From an uncultured Oscillospiraceae bacterium (GTDB lineage: Bacteria; Bacillota_A; Clostridia; Oscillospirales; Oscillospiraceae): DNA of 5,107 nt. The DNA lies in the NCBI GenBank assembly GCA_944387745.1, contig CALXGD010000090.1, positions 1-5,107 of the forward strand, written 5' to 3'. Below are positions 1 to 5,036 of this stretch, in pieces. Numbering within the stretch: the stretch's first letter is position 1; each line of letters starts with the position of its first letter. Both the position numbers and the translations under genes were made by a program. Under the pieces are notes generated by a model. It made no database searches and had not been told where the DNA came from. It saw only the letters and a program-made list of their open reading frames with translations.

Positions 1-60
1 CCGCCCCGCCCCCCCTGGCCGGGGGGCCCCGCCCCTCCCCCGCCCCGCCTCCCCCTTCGC
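1..60. other. Low-complexity G/C-only contig edge
   Basis: Bases 1-55 are C and G runs with only two T-interrupted spots and essentially no A. The same stretch read on the minus strand should be the body of xseB, but it gives only Gly, Arg, Ala and Pro codons with no family resemblance. The rest of the window is GC-rich but never like this. I infer decayed read ends or a base-calling artefact (G overcalling on the minus strand) at the contig tip, not real low-complexity DNA. Confidence 0.7.
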
Positions 61-129
61 CAGTGGCCGCCCCATGTGCGCCCGCCTGTCCATCCCCTGT
101 TCAAAGGTCAACGAAGTCTCGGTGGGCAT
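1..129 (-). CDS. xseB: Exonuclease VII small subunit XseB, N-terminal fragment, runs off the window and is corrupted
   Basis: This is the 5' end of the small subunit of exonuclease VII, which binds in several copies to XseA to form the nuclease that degrades single-stranded DNA. From the ATG at 127-129 it reads MPTETSLTFEQGMDR, which matches the usual XseB opening (a short variable lead, then an F-E-x-G/A-x-x-R helix). After that the expected R-L-E-x-I-V-x-x-L-E-x-G-E helix is only a shadow (HMGRPLAKGEA) and then dissolves into Gly/Arg/Ala/Pro codons. The frame stays open to base 1 (43 codons), which fits substitution errors rather than frameshifts. The position, 71 nt after xseA on the same strand, is where xseB usually lies. 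The start is not certain: an in-frame ATG four codons upstream exists, and GGAG lies only 4 nt before the chosen ATG. The identity rests on the first 15 residues plus context. Confidence 0.72.
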   Translation of the reverse strand, partial: MPTETSLTFEQGMDRRAHMGRPLAKGEAGRGRGGAPRPGGAGR

Positions 130-200
130 GACGCTCCACATCCTTTCTTTTATTTCCGGCGCGGAAGGCCGCGCATCTCTGCCTTCGAGCTGCTCCGGCT

Positions 201-1424
201 CTATCCGCCGGGCCTCTCCTCCACCCTGCACGCAAGGAGACCGTCGGAGAGCCGCAGGGTAAACTTTTCCCCCGGCCGGGCGTCCTGAACCGACCCGATC
301 ACCGTTCCGTCCTCCTTCTGGGCGATGCTGTAGCCTCTGCCCAGCACCTTCAAGGGACTCAGGGCGTCCAGCGCCGCAGCCAGGCGGCTGAACCGGCGGG
401 CCTGAACCGCCGCTGTGTGCTCCAATCCGCGGCACAGCCTGTTATTCTGATACCCCAAAAGCATCCGTTTATCCTGGAAATAGATCTCTGGCCGGGTCAT
501 AACACGGGTATTCCCCAGGCGCTCCAGGTGCTGCCGCTCCCGGAGAAGGCGCTGCCCCGCTCCCCCCCTGAGCCGCGTCTCCAGGCCCTTCAGAAGGGCA
601 TACACATCCCGCTGATCGGGGACCGCCAGCTCCGCAGCGTTGGAGGGGGTAGAGGCCCGCAGATCGGCCGTAAAATCAGAGATAGATACGTCCGGCTCAT
701 GGCCCACGGCGGAGATCACCGGGATCTCTGAGTCATAGATCGCCCGGGCCACAACCTCTTCATTAAAGGCCCACAGATCCTCCGCCGAGCCGCCGCCCCG
801 CCCTGTAATGAGCAGATCGGCCACCTGGAAGCGGTTGGCCCAGCGGATGGCGGCGGCAATCTCCTCCGCCGCTCCCTCCCCCTGCACCCGCACAGGAAGG
901 ACCTTGACCTCTGTCATCGGCCATCGCTGGCCCAGGATCCGGATCATATCCTGCACAGCCGCGCCGGAGGGCGAGGTCACCAGGGCGATCACCTTGGGGA
1001 TGGCAGGCTTCGGCTTTTTGTGGTCCTCCCGGAAAAGGCCCTCCTGATACAGCCGATCTTTCAGCTGCTGAAAGGCCAAAGCCAGATCTCCGATGCCCTC
1101 TGGCGTCATCCGGTCGCAGTAAAGCTGATACTGTCCGTCTCGGGGAAAGACCGTCACCCGCCCCCCTGCAATCACCTGCATCCCGTCCCGGGGCTCAAAG
1201 CGCAGGGAGCGGGACTCCCGGTTAAACATCACGCACCGGAGGGAGCAGTTTTTCTCATCCTTCAGGGTAAAATACCGCTGTCCGTTGGCATAGCACCGAT
1301 AGTTGGAGATCTCCCCCCGCACCAACAATTTGGAGAGGAGCCGGTCGTGATCCATAAAGTTTTTCAGGTAGTACCCCACCTCACTAGGGGTCAAAATCCT
1401 CTGGGACTGCTGTCTCAAATCCAC
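201..1424 (-). CDS. xseA: Exonuclease VII large subunit XseA
   Basis: This is the catalytic subunit of the cytoplasmic exonuclease VII, which cuts single-stranded DNA from both ends into oligonucleotides and acts in repair and turnover. The 407-residue length is normal for Firmicutes. Residues ~10-105 form the OB-fold nucleic-acid-binding domain (VRGEISN at 35-41, then Y-F-T-L-K-D at 51-56). Residues ~130-320 are the catalytic domain, with the family signatures TSPSGAA (150-156), GRGGGS followed by EDLWAFNEE (208-223), AVGHEPD (239-245) and D-x-x-A-x-x-R-A-S-T-P-S-N-A-A-E (250-265). The middle to C-terminal part is the long helical stalk that recruits XseB, ending in the conserved S-P-L-x-V-L-x-R-G-Y (356-365). 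The start is GTG at 1422-1424, chosen because AAAGGAG sits 7 nt upstream. It overlaps the preceding gene by 10 nt, implying translational coupling. All core motifs are present. Confidence 0.97.
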   Translation of the reverse strand: MDLRQQSQRILTPSEVGYYLKNFMDHDRLLSKLLVRGEISNYRCYANGQRYFTLKDEKNCSLRCVMFNRESRSLRFEPRDGMQVIAGGRVTVFPRDGQYQLYCDRMTPEGIGDLALAFQQLKDRLYQEGLFREDHKKPKPAIPKVIALVTSPSGAAVQDMIRILGQRWPMTEVKVLPVRVQGEGAAEEIAAAIRWANRFQVADLLITGRGGGSAEDLWAFNEEVVARAIYDSEIPVISAVGHEPDVSISDFTADLRASTPSNAAELAVPDQRDVYALLKGLETRLRGGAGQRLLRERQHLERLGNTRVMTRPEIYFQDKRMLLGYQNNRLCRGLEHTAAVQARRFSRLAAALDALSPLKVLGRGYSIAQKEDGTVIGSVQDARPGEKFTLRLSDGLLACRVEERPGG

Positions 1425-2365
1425 GGCCGAACTCCTTTCTCCAGGGCCCGATGTGTCAAAACAGCGACGCCCATCCCATTATCCGCGGCGTACTGGGGCA
1501 GGGCAAAAACCGCCCCGCAGCCCTGCTCCATAGCGGCCCGCAGCCGGGTGTTGGAGGCAACTCCCCCGGAGCACAGCACCGGCAGGCCGGGATACCGCCT
1601 CTGGGCCTCCTGAGTCACGCGCACAACGACGCCGGTTATCGCAGCCAATGCAAAATGGGCGATATTGGCGGGCTTCTCCCCCGCCGCTATCAGATCCTTC
1701 ACTTGATTTTCCATACCGGATAGGGAGAAGGACAGCTCATTGCGCCTGACCTGATACTCCAGGGGGACGTCCGCCTGTTGGGACAGGGCGTCCAGCGCCC
1801 TGCCCGCGGGAAACTGCAGGCCGAGCAGAACCCCGGTGCGGTCAATAAGCTGCCCCGCTGAGAGGTCAGTAGTCCCGCCCAGGATCTCCGCCCGGAGAGA
1901 CACCCCGTCTCCCGCCGGCTCCACCCGCAGCAGCTCCGTAGTCCCTCCGGACAGATGCCAGGCCAAGAAATCCCGCTCCAGCAGATCCATCCGCCCCGCG
2001 GACCAGGCCGCCGCCGCCAAATGTCCCTCCTGATGGGAAAAGGAGTAGAAGGGGATATTCAAAGTTTGGGAGAGCACCTGACCCTGGGAGGATCCCGCCA
2101 GAAAGCAGGGCATATAGGAGCCCTCTACCGAACGCGGGCGGGTACTGGCTCCCACCGCCTGAAGCGGAGGCAGCCCCTCTCCCTCTGCCAGGGCGGCAAT
2201 GACGTCAGGGAGACGCTTCACATGCTGAAAAAGCGCGTCGCTCTGGCGCAGGCCCCGCTCGCCGGGCCGAACCTCCAGCAGGCGCCCATAATTGCGCCCC
2301 CCTTCTCCATTAAAAACAGCTGCCGAGGTGGTATAGTTGCTGGTATCCAGCCCCAACACCCACAT
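1415..2365 (-). CDS. TsaD/Kae1-like (peptidase M22 fold) paralogue in the nusB-xseA operon
   Basis: This 316-residue ASKHA-fold protein is related to TsaD/Kae1, the N6-threonylcarbamoyl transferase of tRNA A37, and such genes are often mislabelled O-sialoglycoprotein endopeptidase. Motifs that survive are the N-terminal phosphate-binding start GLDTSNYTTS (5-14), the metal-ligand pair in HQEGH (H111, H115), SGGTTEL (139-145), SGGVASNTRLR (266-276) and the C-terminal metal aspartate in ADN (D295). True TsaD motifs that are altered are E-T-S-C-D-E-T, the G-P-G-x-x-x-x-L loop (here STRPRSVEGSY, 74-84), S-G-G-H-T and D-D-A-x-G-E-A-F-D (here DLSAGQLID, 167-175). The nucleotide/metal fold is thus probably kept, but the catalytic loops differ. 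I infer a paralogue of unknown function, not the organism's TsaD. The ATG lies 3 nt after the nusB stop with GGAGG 8 nt upstream (2374-2378), and the 3' end overlaps xseA. Confidence 0.88.
   Translation of the reverse strand: MWVLGLDTSNYTTSAAVFNGEGGRNYGRLLEVRPGERGLRQSDALFQHVKRLPDVIAALAEGEGLPPLQAVGASTRPRSVEGSYMPCFLAGSSQGQVLSQTLNIPFYSFSHQEGHLAAAAWSAGRMDLLERDFLAWHLSGGTTELLRVEPAGDGVSLRAEILGGTTDLSAGQLIDRTGVLLGLQFPAGRALDALSQQADVPLEYQVRRNELSFSLSGMENQVKDLIAAGEKPANIAHFALAAITGVVVRVTQEAQRRYPGLPVLCSGGVASNTRLRAAMEQGCGAVFALPQYAADNGMGVAVLTHRALEKGVRPWI
1432..1438 (-). promoter_or_regulatory. Ribosome binding site deciding the GTG start of xseA
   Basis: AAAGGAG on the minus strand lies 7 nt before the GTG codon, inside the last codons of the upstream TsaD-like gene. 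No ATG is better placed, so this site fixes a GTG start. Its location within the upstream coding sequence suggests coupled translation. Confidence 0.8.
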
Positions 2366-2368
2366 TAC

Positions 2369-2872
2369 TCATTCCTCCCCGGCGGCAGACTGGTCCTCTG
2401 CCCCGTCCACAGGCTCCCCGCCGGTCTCAGGCAACTCCCCGCGGACAAAGGAGCCCAGAATGCCGTTGACGAAAGCGGCCACCTCCGGGGACTCATACTG
2501 CTTCGTCAGCTCCACAGCGGAGTCAATCGCGGCAGCGTTGGGCACATCGGGCATATACAGCACCTCATACATAGCCGCCCGCAGAATCGCGCGGGCCATG
2601 CGGGGGATGCGGGCCAGCGCCCAGCCCACCGCATACTGGCTGATGTACTGGTCCAGCTCTGCTCCGTGGGCGCAGGCCCCCTCCACCAAGGTGCGGATAT
2701 AGGCCCGCTGCTTCTCATTGGGGTATTGGGCATAGAGCTCCGCATCCGTCCCAAGGGATGAAAACCGCTCTCGATTGAGCTCGCTGTTCAGCACCTCCTC
2801 TCCGCTTCTGCCGCCAAAACCAGCGGCAAAAATCAGATGTACTGCAATCTCCCGGGCATTGTTTCTTGTCAT
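2369..2872 (-). CDS. nusB: Transcription antitermination factor NusB
   Basis: NusB is a cytoplasmic all-helical protein that, with NusE (ribosomal protein S10), binds boxA RNA and keeps RNA polymerase processive through rRNA operons. The N-terminus shows the family start R-x-x-A-R-E-x-A (MTRNNAREIAVHLIF). The C-terminal half holds the diagnostic run of GWALARIPRMARAILRAA, YEVLYMPDVPNAAAIDSAVELTKQY in part, and FVNGILG. At 167 residues it is longer than the usual ~130-150. The excess is an insert near residues 22-50 and an acidic, Gly/Glu-rich tail after FVNGILG that is probably disordered. GGAGG lies 7 nt before the ATG (2880-2884). It is the first gene of the operon with the TsaD-like gene, xseA and xseB, an arrangement common in Clostridia. 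Confidence 0.96.
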   Translation of the reverse strand: MTRNNAREIAVHLIFAAGFGGRSGEEVLNSELNRERFSSLGTDAELYAQYPNEKQRAYIRTLVEGACAHGAELDQYISQYAVGWALARIPRMARAILRAAMYEVLYMPDVPNAAAIDSAVELTKQYESPEVAAFVNGILGSFVRGELPETGGEPVDGAEDQSAAGEE

Positions 2873-2919
2873 ACCGTCTCCTCCGTCAACCGGATCAATT
2901 CAATTCTAAAACCAGCACA

Positions 2920-2948
2920 ATTATACTGCCTGTCCGCCGGGTCCGCAA
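2920..2948 (-). promoter_or_regulatory. Predicted sigma-A promoter of the nusB operon
   Basis: On the minus strand a perfect TATAAT (2920-2925) is preceded by TTGCGG (2943-2948) with a 17-nt spacer. Transcription would start near 2913, leaving a ~40-nt leader before nusB. The -35 matches the consensus only in TTG. A second TATAAT within the AT-rich stretch near 2988-2998 could be an alternative, but it has a poorer -35. Confidence 0.6.
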
Positions 2949-3010
2949 CCATTACTGTCCCGCGGCCGGAGGACAGATATCCACAGTTCTTTTATTATAT
3001 ACATGAATAT

Positions 3011-3055
3011 ACAAAAAAGAAACCCCCAAAATTCACAACACGTGAATTTTGGGGG
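3011..3055 (-). terminator. Intrinsic terminator of the SleB-type hydrolase gene
   Basis: A perfect 14-bp stem (3023-3036 with 3042-3055) has a 5-nt loop and five G-C pairs at its base. On the minus strand it is followed by TTTCTTTTTTGT. It begins 31 nt after the hydrolase stop codon and separates that gene from the nusB promoter. The opposite side lacks a U-tract, so it should work only on the minus strand. Confidence 0.93.
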
Positions 3056-3086
3056 AAATCTTCCTTGTGCTTTCGGAGCCTCGACC

Positions 3087-4040
3087 TCAGGAATAGAACC
3101 TATGTCCGCCGATCACTGCCACGCAGGGGCGATTGCGGGCGGCCCAGCTGTTGGCAGATGAGTCAAAGTACAGGGCGTCTTTGACCTCCTCCACCACGCC
3201 GCCGTCCAGCACCAGCTTTGCCGCAATTACGCTCTGGGAATTGGGGCTGCTGTTGGCGATGTGTCCAGTCCAATAGGTGCTGAATTGATTCTTCTGGGCC
3301 AGGACCCCCTCGATGGTGTCTGGGAAGGAGGGGTGCTTCACCCGGTTCAGCACCACGTTGCCTACTGCCATCATCCCCTCCAGGGGCTGGTTTCCGCTCT
3401 CCGTATAAATGACGCGGGAGAGCCAGAAGAGATCCTCAGCGCTGTAGTACAGCTCTCCGGAGGTAGCCGCGCCGCTTCCCCGCACCACAGACGTGAGTCC
3501 AGTGGCACCGTCCCAAAACAGGGAGGCGTCAAAGGCCTTTGTCAAAGCGGAGAGGGGCACAATAACCTGTCCGTTCTCCACCTGTACCCCCTCTGGGATG
3601 TAAATAAAGCGGCCGTTGACGGTCAGATACAGCTGTCCCACCGTCGCGGTAAGGACCAGCTTGTCATTGTGCAGGGTCATTGTCTGGGTGCCCTCGTCCC
3701 ACTGGGACAGGATCGTAGCATCCAGACACTGTGCCATGGGAACCAAGGCCACATAAGTCGTTTGGCCCCGGTAAGTCTTTGCTACGCTCACCGGCACAGC
3801 CTGGCCGTCCACCGTCAAGGTGTAGTCCAGATCCTCTGTCTGGGCCAGGACACTCTCGCCAGCCACTGCCGGCACCGGCTCCGCCGGCTCCTCCGGGACC
3901 GGCTCCTGGGCGGCCGCCGTCTGCGTGGATACGGCGCCGTCCTCTTCCAACAGAACAGCAGGCTCCTGCTCCACACCGGCGCCCATGAGAAGCACCACGG
4001 CAAAAGAACTGATCAACAGCGAAAACAGCTTTCGTGCCAT
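3087..4040 (-). CDS. Secreted cell-wall hydrolase, SleB/CwlJ-type, with N-terminal copper-amine-oxidase-like domain
   Basis: This 317-residue exported protein probably cleaves peptidoglycan. Residues 1-23 are a signal peptide (Arg/Lys at 3-4, then a hydrophobic core to about residue 20, no lipobox Cys). Residues ~25-70 are a Pro/Glu/Ala-rich linker. Residues ~74-187 resemble the copper amine oxidase N-terminal-like domain common in Clostridia (TLTVDGQAVPV, YVALVPMA, LTVNGRFIYIPEGV, IVPLSALTKAF). Residues ~198-317 match the SleB/CwlJ hydrolase domain: W-L-S-R-V-I-Y-T-E-S-G-N-Q-P-L-E-G with E214 at the catalytic Glu position, VGNVVLNRV, QFS (252-254), ALYF and RPCVAVIGGHRFY at the C-terminus. 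I place the start at the ATG at 4038-4040, because AGGAG (4049-4053) is 8 nt upstream. A GTG three codons earlier would abut that site. SleB homologues degrade spore cortex during germination, but this domain also occurs in vegetative enzymes, so the exact role is open. Monocistronic. Confidence 0.9.
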   Translation of the reverse strand: MARKLFSLLISSFAVVLLMGAGVEQEPAVLLEEDGAVSTQTAAAQEPVPEEPAEPVPAVAGESVLAQTEDLDYTLTVDGQAVPVSVAKTYRGQTTYVALVPMAQCLDATILSQWDEGTQTMTLHNDKLVLTATVGQLYLTVNGRFIYIPEGVQVENGQVIVPLSALTKAFDASLFWDGATGLTSVVRGSGAATSGELYYSAEDLFWLSRVIYTESGNQPLEGMMAVGNVVLNRVKHPSFPDTIEGVLAQKNQFSTYWTGHIANSSPNSQSVIAAKLVLDGGVVEEVKDALYFDSSANSWAARNRPCVAVIGGHRFYS

Positions 4041-4048
4041 TGCGTTCA

Positions 4049-4053
4049 CTCCT
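4049..4053 (-). promoter_or_regulatory. Ribosome binding site fixing the ATG start of the hydrolase gene
   Basis: AGGAG on the minus strand is 8 nt from the ATG at 4038-4040 but directly touches the upstream in-frame GTG at 4047-4049, which therefore cannot use it. This removes three residues from the longest possible reading frame. Confidence 0.8.
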
Positions 4054-4055
4054 AT

Positions 4056-4116
4056 GGTTACAAAATTATGTCAACAAAAGTGACAGGAAAAGCAACTGAT
4101 TGTTACTTTTGTTACC
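4056..4116 (-). promoter_or_regulatory. Possible three-way-junction leader upstream of the hydrolase gene
   Basis: In the minus-strand transcript GGUAACAAAA (4116-4107) can pair with UUUUGUAACC (4065-4056) with one mismatch. Two small hairpins lie inside: GUAAC-AAUCA-GUUGC (4106-4092, one G-U) and UGUCA-CUUUUGU-UGACA (4085-4069). The outer stem closes three bases before the AGGAG site. The predicted transcription start (~4112) would trim the first bases of the outer stem, so the fold depends on the true start. Alternatively, the repeated GTTAC/GTAAC units are protein-binding sites on DNA. Confidence 0.3.
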
Positions 4117-4118
4117 AC

Positions 4119-4147
4119 ATTGTAACTAATTCACCTGGCCGATACAA
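4119..4147 (-). promoter_or_regulatory. Predicted sigma-A promoter of the hydrolase gene
   Basis: On the minus strand TTGTAT (4142-4147) and TACAAT (4119-4124) are spaced by 17 nt. Transcription would start near 4112, about 70 nt before the ATG. GTTAC and GTAAC flank and overlap the -10, giving an operator-like inverted repeat (4111-4126). No clear sporulation-sigma promoter was recognised. Confidence 0.5.
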
Positions 4148-4169
4148 GGGCAATATTCACTATACTTTT

Positions 4170-4182
4170 CAAGAAATTCTTG
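4170..4182. promoter_or_regulatory. Operator-like palindrome CAAGAA-A-TTCTTG
   Basis: Perfect 6-bp arms flank one central base, about 20 bp upstream of the hydrolase -35. The 4183-4340 stretch that follows is AT-rich and then pyrimidine-rich, and I see no gene in it. A transcription-factor site is possible, but a single palindrome in AT-rich DNA is weak evidence. Confidence 0.25.
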
Positions 4183-4341
4183 TGTATTTTTTATAATGGT
4201 TCCGAATTTCAGACTTATTTCGCAAAATGCAGCATTTTTTCTTTAAATTGTGCCTTTAAAAATATACAAAGCTTTTTGGTCCCATATTCTCGTCCCCGTC
4301 TCCCTGATGCGCCAGCCGCTCCCTCCGCTCAAAAATTATCC

Positions 4342-4370
4342 TTGCAATTCCTTCAGAACTATGCTATAGT
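4342..4370 (+). promoter_or_regulatory. Sigma-A promoter of the tRNA-Gly transcription unit
   Basis: TTGCAA (4342-4347), a 17-nt spacer ending in TGC (an extended -10 TGn), and TATAGT (4365-4370). Transcription should begin near 4377, about 12 nt before the tRNA-like fragment. It is the only convincing plus-strand promoter in the window and should drive everything to the terminator at 4589-4626. Confidence 0.8.
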
Positions 4371-4388
4371 AAGGAAGCAATTTGATCC

Positions 4389-4428
4389 GCAGGGGTAGCT
4401 CAGTGGCAGAAGGCCAGTTTTTCAAGCT
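4389..4428 (+). pseudogene. tRNA-like 5' fragment (degenerate or interrupted tRNA)
   Basis: From 4389 the sequence looks like a tRNA 5' half: GCAGGGG as an acceptor strand, TA, then GCTCAGTGGCAGA as D-stem and D-loop (A-box-like), then TTTTCAA (4419-4425) as an anticodon loop with TTC (Glu) in the anticodon position. The D-stem partner is damaged (GAAG instead of GAGC). Only three pairs close the anticodon loop. No T-arm (TTCRA) and no CCCCTGC acceptor partner follow before the next tRNA starts at 4514. Its acceptor strand nearly equals that of the tRNA-Gly downstream (GCAGGG), so it could be a decayed duplicate. The strong promoter directly in front suggests it is still transcribed. The amino-acid identity is not reliable. 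Confidence 0.5.
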
Positions 4429-4491
4429 CCGCAGCTGTTAGAAATTCAGCGGTTTGCAGATTTTAAAAAACTGAAAATTGCCACGCTGAAT
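4401..4491 (+). ncRNA. Structured segment with two mutually exclusive hairpins between tRNA fragment and tRNA-Gly
   Basis: Fold A: GTGGCA (4403-4408) pairs with TGCCAC (4479-4484). After an internal loop of 6 and 5 nt, CAGTTTTT (4415-4422) pairs with AAAAACTG (4466-4473). An inner CCGC..TG (4429-4437) can pair with CAGCGG (4447-4452). Fold B: ATTCAGCG (4444-4451) pairs with CGCTGAAT (4484-4491), and inside it GCA (4456-4458) and ATTTT (4460-4464) pair with TGC (4479-4481) and AAAAT (4474-4478). The folds share bases and cannot coexist. The segment lies between a promoter and the tRNA-Gly, so it is expected to be in the precursor RNA. No known RNA family was recognised. It may only be relic sequence with processing structure. 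Confidence 0.3.
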
Positions 4492-4513
4492 ATCACTCTA
4501 TAAAATTGAATAT

Positions 4514-4587
4514 GCAGGGTTAGTACATCGGTAGTGCGTCGGCTTCCCAAGCCGAATAGGCGGGTTCGACTCCCGTACCCTGCTCCA
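4514..4587 (+). tRNA. tRNA-Gly(CCC)
   Basis: A complete cloverleaf. The acceptor GCAGGGT (4514-4520) pairs with ACCCTGC (4577-4583) over 7 bp. The D-stem is GTAC/GTGC (4523-4526 with 4534-4537). The anticodon stem TCGGC/GCCGA (4539-4543 with 4551-4555) encloses the loop TTCCCAA, so the anticodon is CCC (4546-4548). The variable loop is ATAG, and the T-arm is GCGGG-TTCGACT-CCCGT (4560-4576). The discriminator is T (4584), as expected for bacterial tRNA-Gly, together with G1-C72 and C2-G71. CCA is encoded (4585-4587). It reads GGG codons. Transcription comes from the promoter at 4342-4370 and stops in the hairpin that begins one base after the CCA-adjacent G. Confidence 0.95.
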
Positions 4588-4588
4588 G

Positions 4589-4626
4589 CTCGTCGCAAGC
4601 GATATATCGCTTGCGACGAGTTTTTT
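4589..4626 (+). terminator. Intrinsic terminator behind tRNA-Gly, perfect 32-nt palindrome
   Basis: Bases 4589-4620 are a perfect self-complementary 32-mer (16-bp arms, centre ATAT), followed by six Ts (4621-4626). The effective hairpin would have about 14 bp with a 4-nt loop. It starts two bases after the tRNA CCA. The A-run on the other side means it does not provide a U-tract for minus-strand RNA. Confidence 0.93.
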
Positions 4627-4956
4627 CATTTCATTGCAAAGCTCATCGCGCGCTCATTCTGCTGCTCCTCGCTTCCAACCGCGACCCGCTGCGCTGGGAA
4701 AATCCGGCGGTATTGGCGGCGGAGGGCCTCATGGAGTGAATGTCATAGACCGTTCTACATCAATCAAACTGTAGGAATACGCTCCGTATGCTCTGGGTCT
4801 TGCCGCCAACTCGCAATATTCTTTTTCCAGAGCCCAGCCCAAAAGACGGCCAGGGTCACCCGCATGGAGGCATACATAGAAGGGCTTGGAAAGTCGTATA
4901 GGGTCAATTAAAGAGCAAAACGCCCATTTCAGGGCAAGAAAAATCCCTAGAGCCAT
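4626..4956 (-). pseudogene. Remnant of an unrecognised protein gene, 5' truncated and frameshifted
   Basis: The minus strand carries two protein-like stretches in different frames that look like one C-terminal region. The upstream part (about 4956 to 4729) reads SKPFYVCLHAGDPGRLL, WALEKEYCELAARPRAYG and YSLIDVERSMTF, then stops at 4729-4731. The downstream part (4742 to a TGA at 4626-4628) reads EALRRQYRRIFPAQRVAV, GSEEQQNERAMSFAMK. The frames overlap at 4729-4742, so a single-base indel there would join them. Residue composition is normal for a protein, whereas the plus-strand frame over the same bases is rich in Cys, Ser and Arg. The only in-frame ATG (4954-4956) sits inside the tRNA terminator hairpin and has no ribosome binding site, so the 5' part is missing. 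I do not recognise the family. The frameshift could be real or a sequencing error near the contig end. Confidence 0.42.
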
Positions 4957-4969
4957 TGAGGCTCTAGGG
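4936..4969 (-). terminator. Intrinsic terminator of the minus-strand tRNA-Gln
   Basis: A 10-bp perfect stem, CCCTAGAGCC (4945-4954) with GGCTCTAGGG (4960-4969), has a 5-nt loop. On the minus strand it is followed by ATTTTTCTT (4944-4936). It starts 8 nt after the encoded CCA of the tRNA, so it fits as the 3' end of that transcript. The plus side has only a short T-run (TTTCTCTTT), so weak bidirectional use is possible. Confidence 0.85.
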
Positions 4970-4977
4970 TTTCTCTT

Positions 4978-5036
4978 TGGCAGCGGGAGAAGGATTCGAA
5001 TTCTCACAAACAGAGTCAGACTCTGTCGTTCTACCC
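4978..5036 (-). tRNA. tRNA-Gln(CTG), 5' part missing
   Basis: Read on the minus strand, GGTAGAAC (D-loop and 3' D-stem) is followed by the anticodon arm ACAGA-GTCTGAC-TCTGT (5026-5010). This gives anticodon CTG (5019-5017), which reads the Gln codon CAG. A variable TTGT, a T-arm GAGAA-TTCGAAT-CCTTC, the acceptor 3' strand TCCCGCT, discriminator G and encoded CCA (4980-4978) follow. G73 fits tRNA-Gln. The T-stem has two A-C mismatches, which is odd and may reflect base errors. The acceptor 5' strand (expected AGCGGGA) and the 5' D-stem are absent, because the sequence changes to a T-run at 5037, where the contig runs into sequencing adapter. The truncation is therefore technical, not biological. 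Confidence 0.8.

Noticed and set aside
1..60. G-quadruplex or GC-rich regulatory element at the left edge
   Set aside because: It lies where the xseB coding sequence should be and sits at a contig tip with noise-like composition.
1415..2365. Calling the TsaD-like gene tsaD
   Set aside because: Several signature loops of tsaD are changed and the operon setting is that of the paralogue, so the symbol would mislead.
1955..2761. A 268-codon open frame on the plus strand opposite the TsaD-like gene and nusB
   Set aside because: It lies antisense to two well-identified genes, has no ribosome binding site and shows no family motifs. Long antisense frames are expected in GC-rich coding DNA.
3261..4196. 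A 311-codon plus-strand frame opposite the SleB-type hydrolase
   Set aside because: It is an antisense shadow of a gene with clear domains, rich in Gly, His, Leu and Arg without motifs, and it runs into the divergent non-coding region.
4589..4620. The 32-nt perfect palindrome as a recombination or attachment site
   Set aside because: It directly follows tRNA-Gly and is followed by six Ts, so a terminator explains it completely. No second copy or integrase is present.
4534..4911. A 125-codon plus-strand frame starting within tRNA-Gly
   Set aside because: It begins inside a mature tRNA and crosses its terminator. Its composition (Cys, Ser, Arg) is not protein-like, and the opposite strand reads better.
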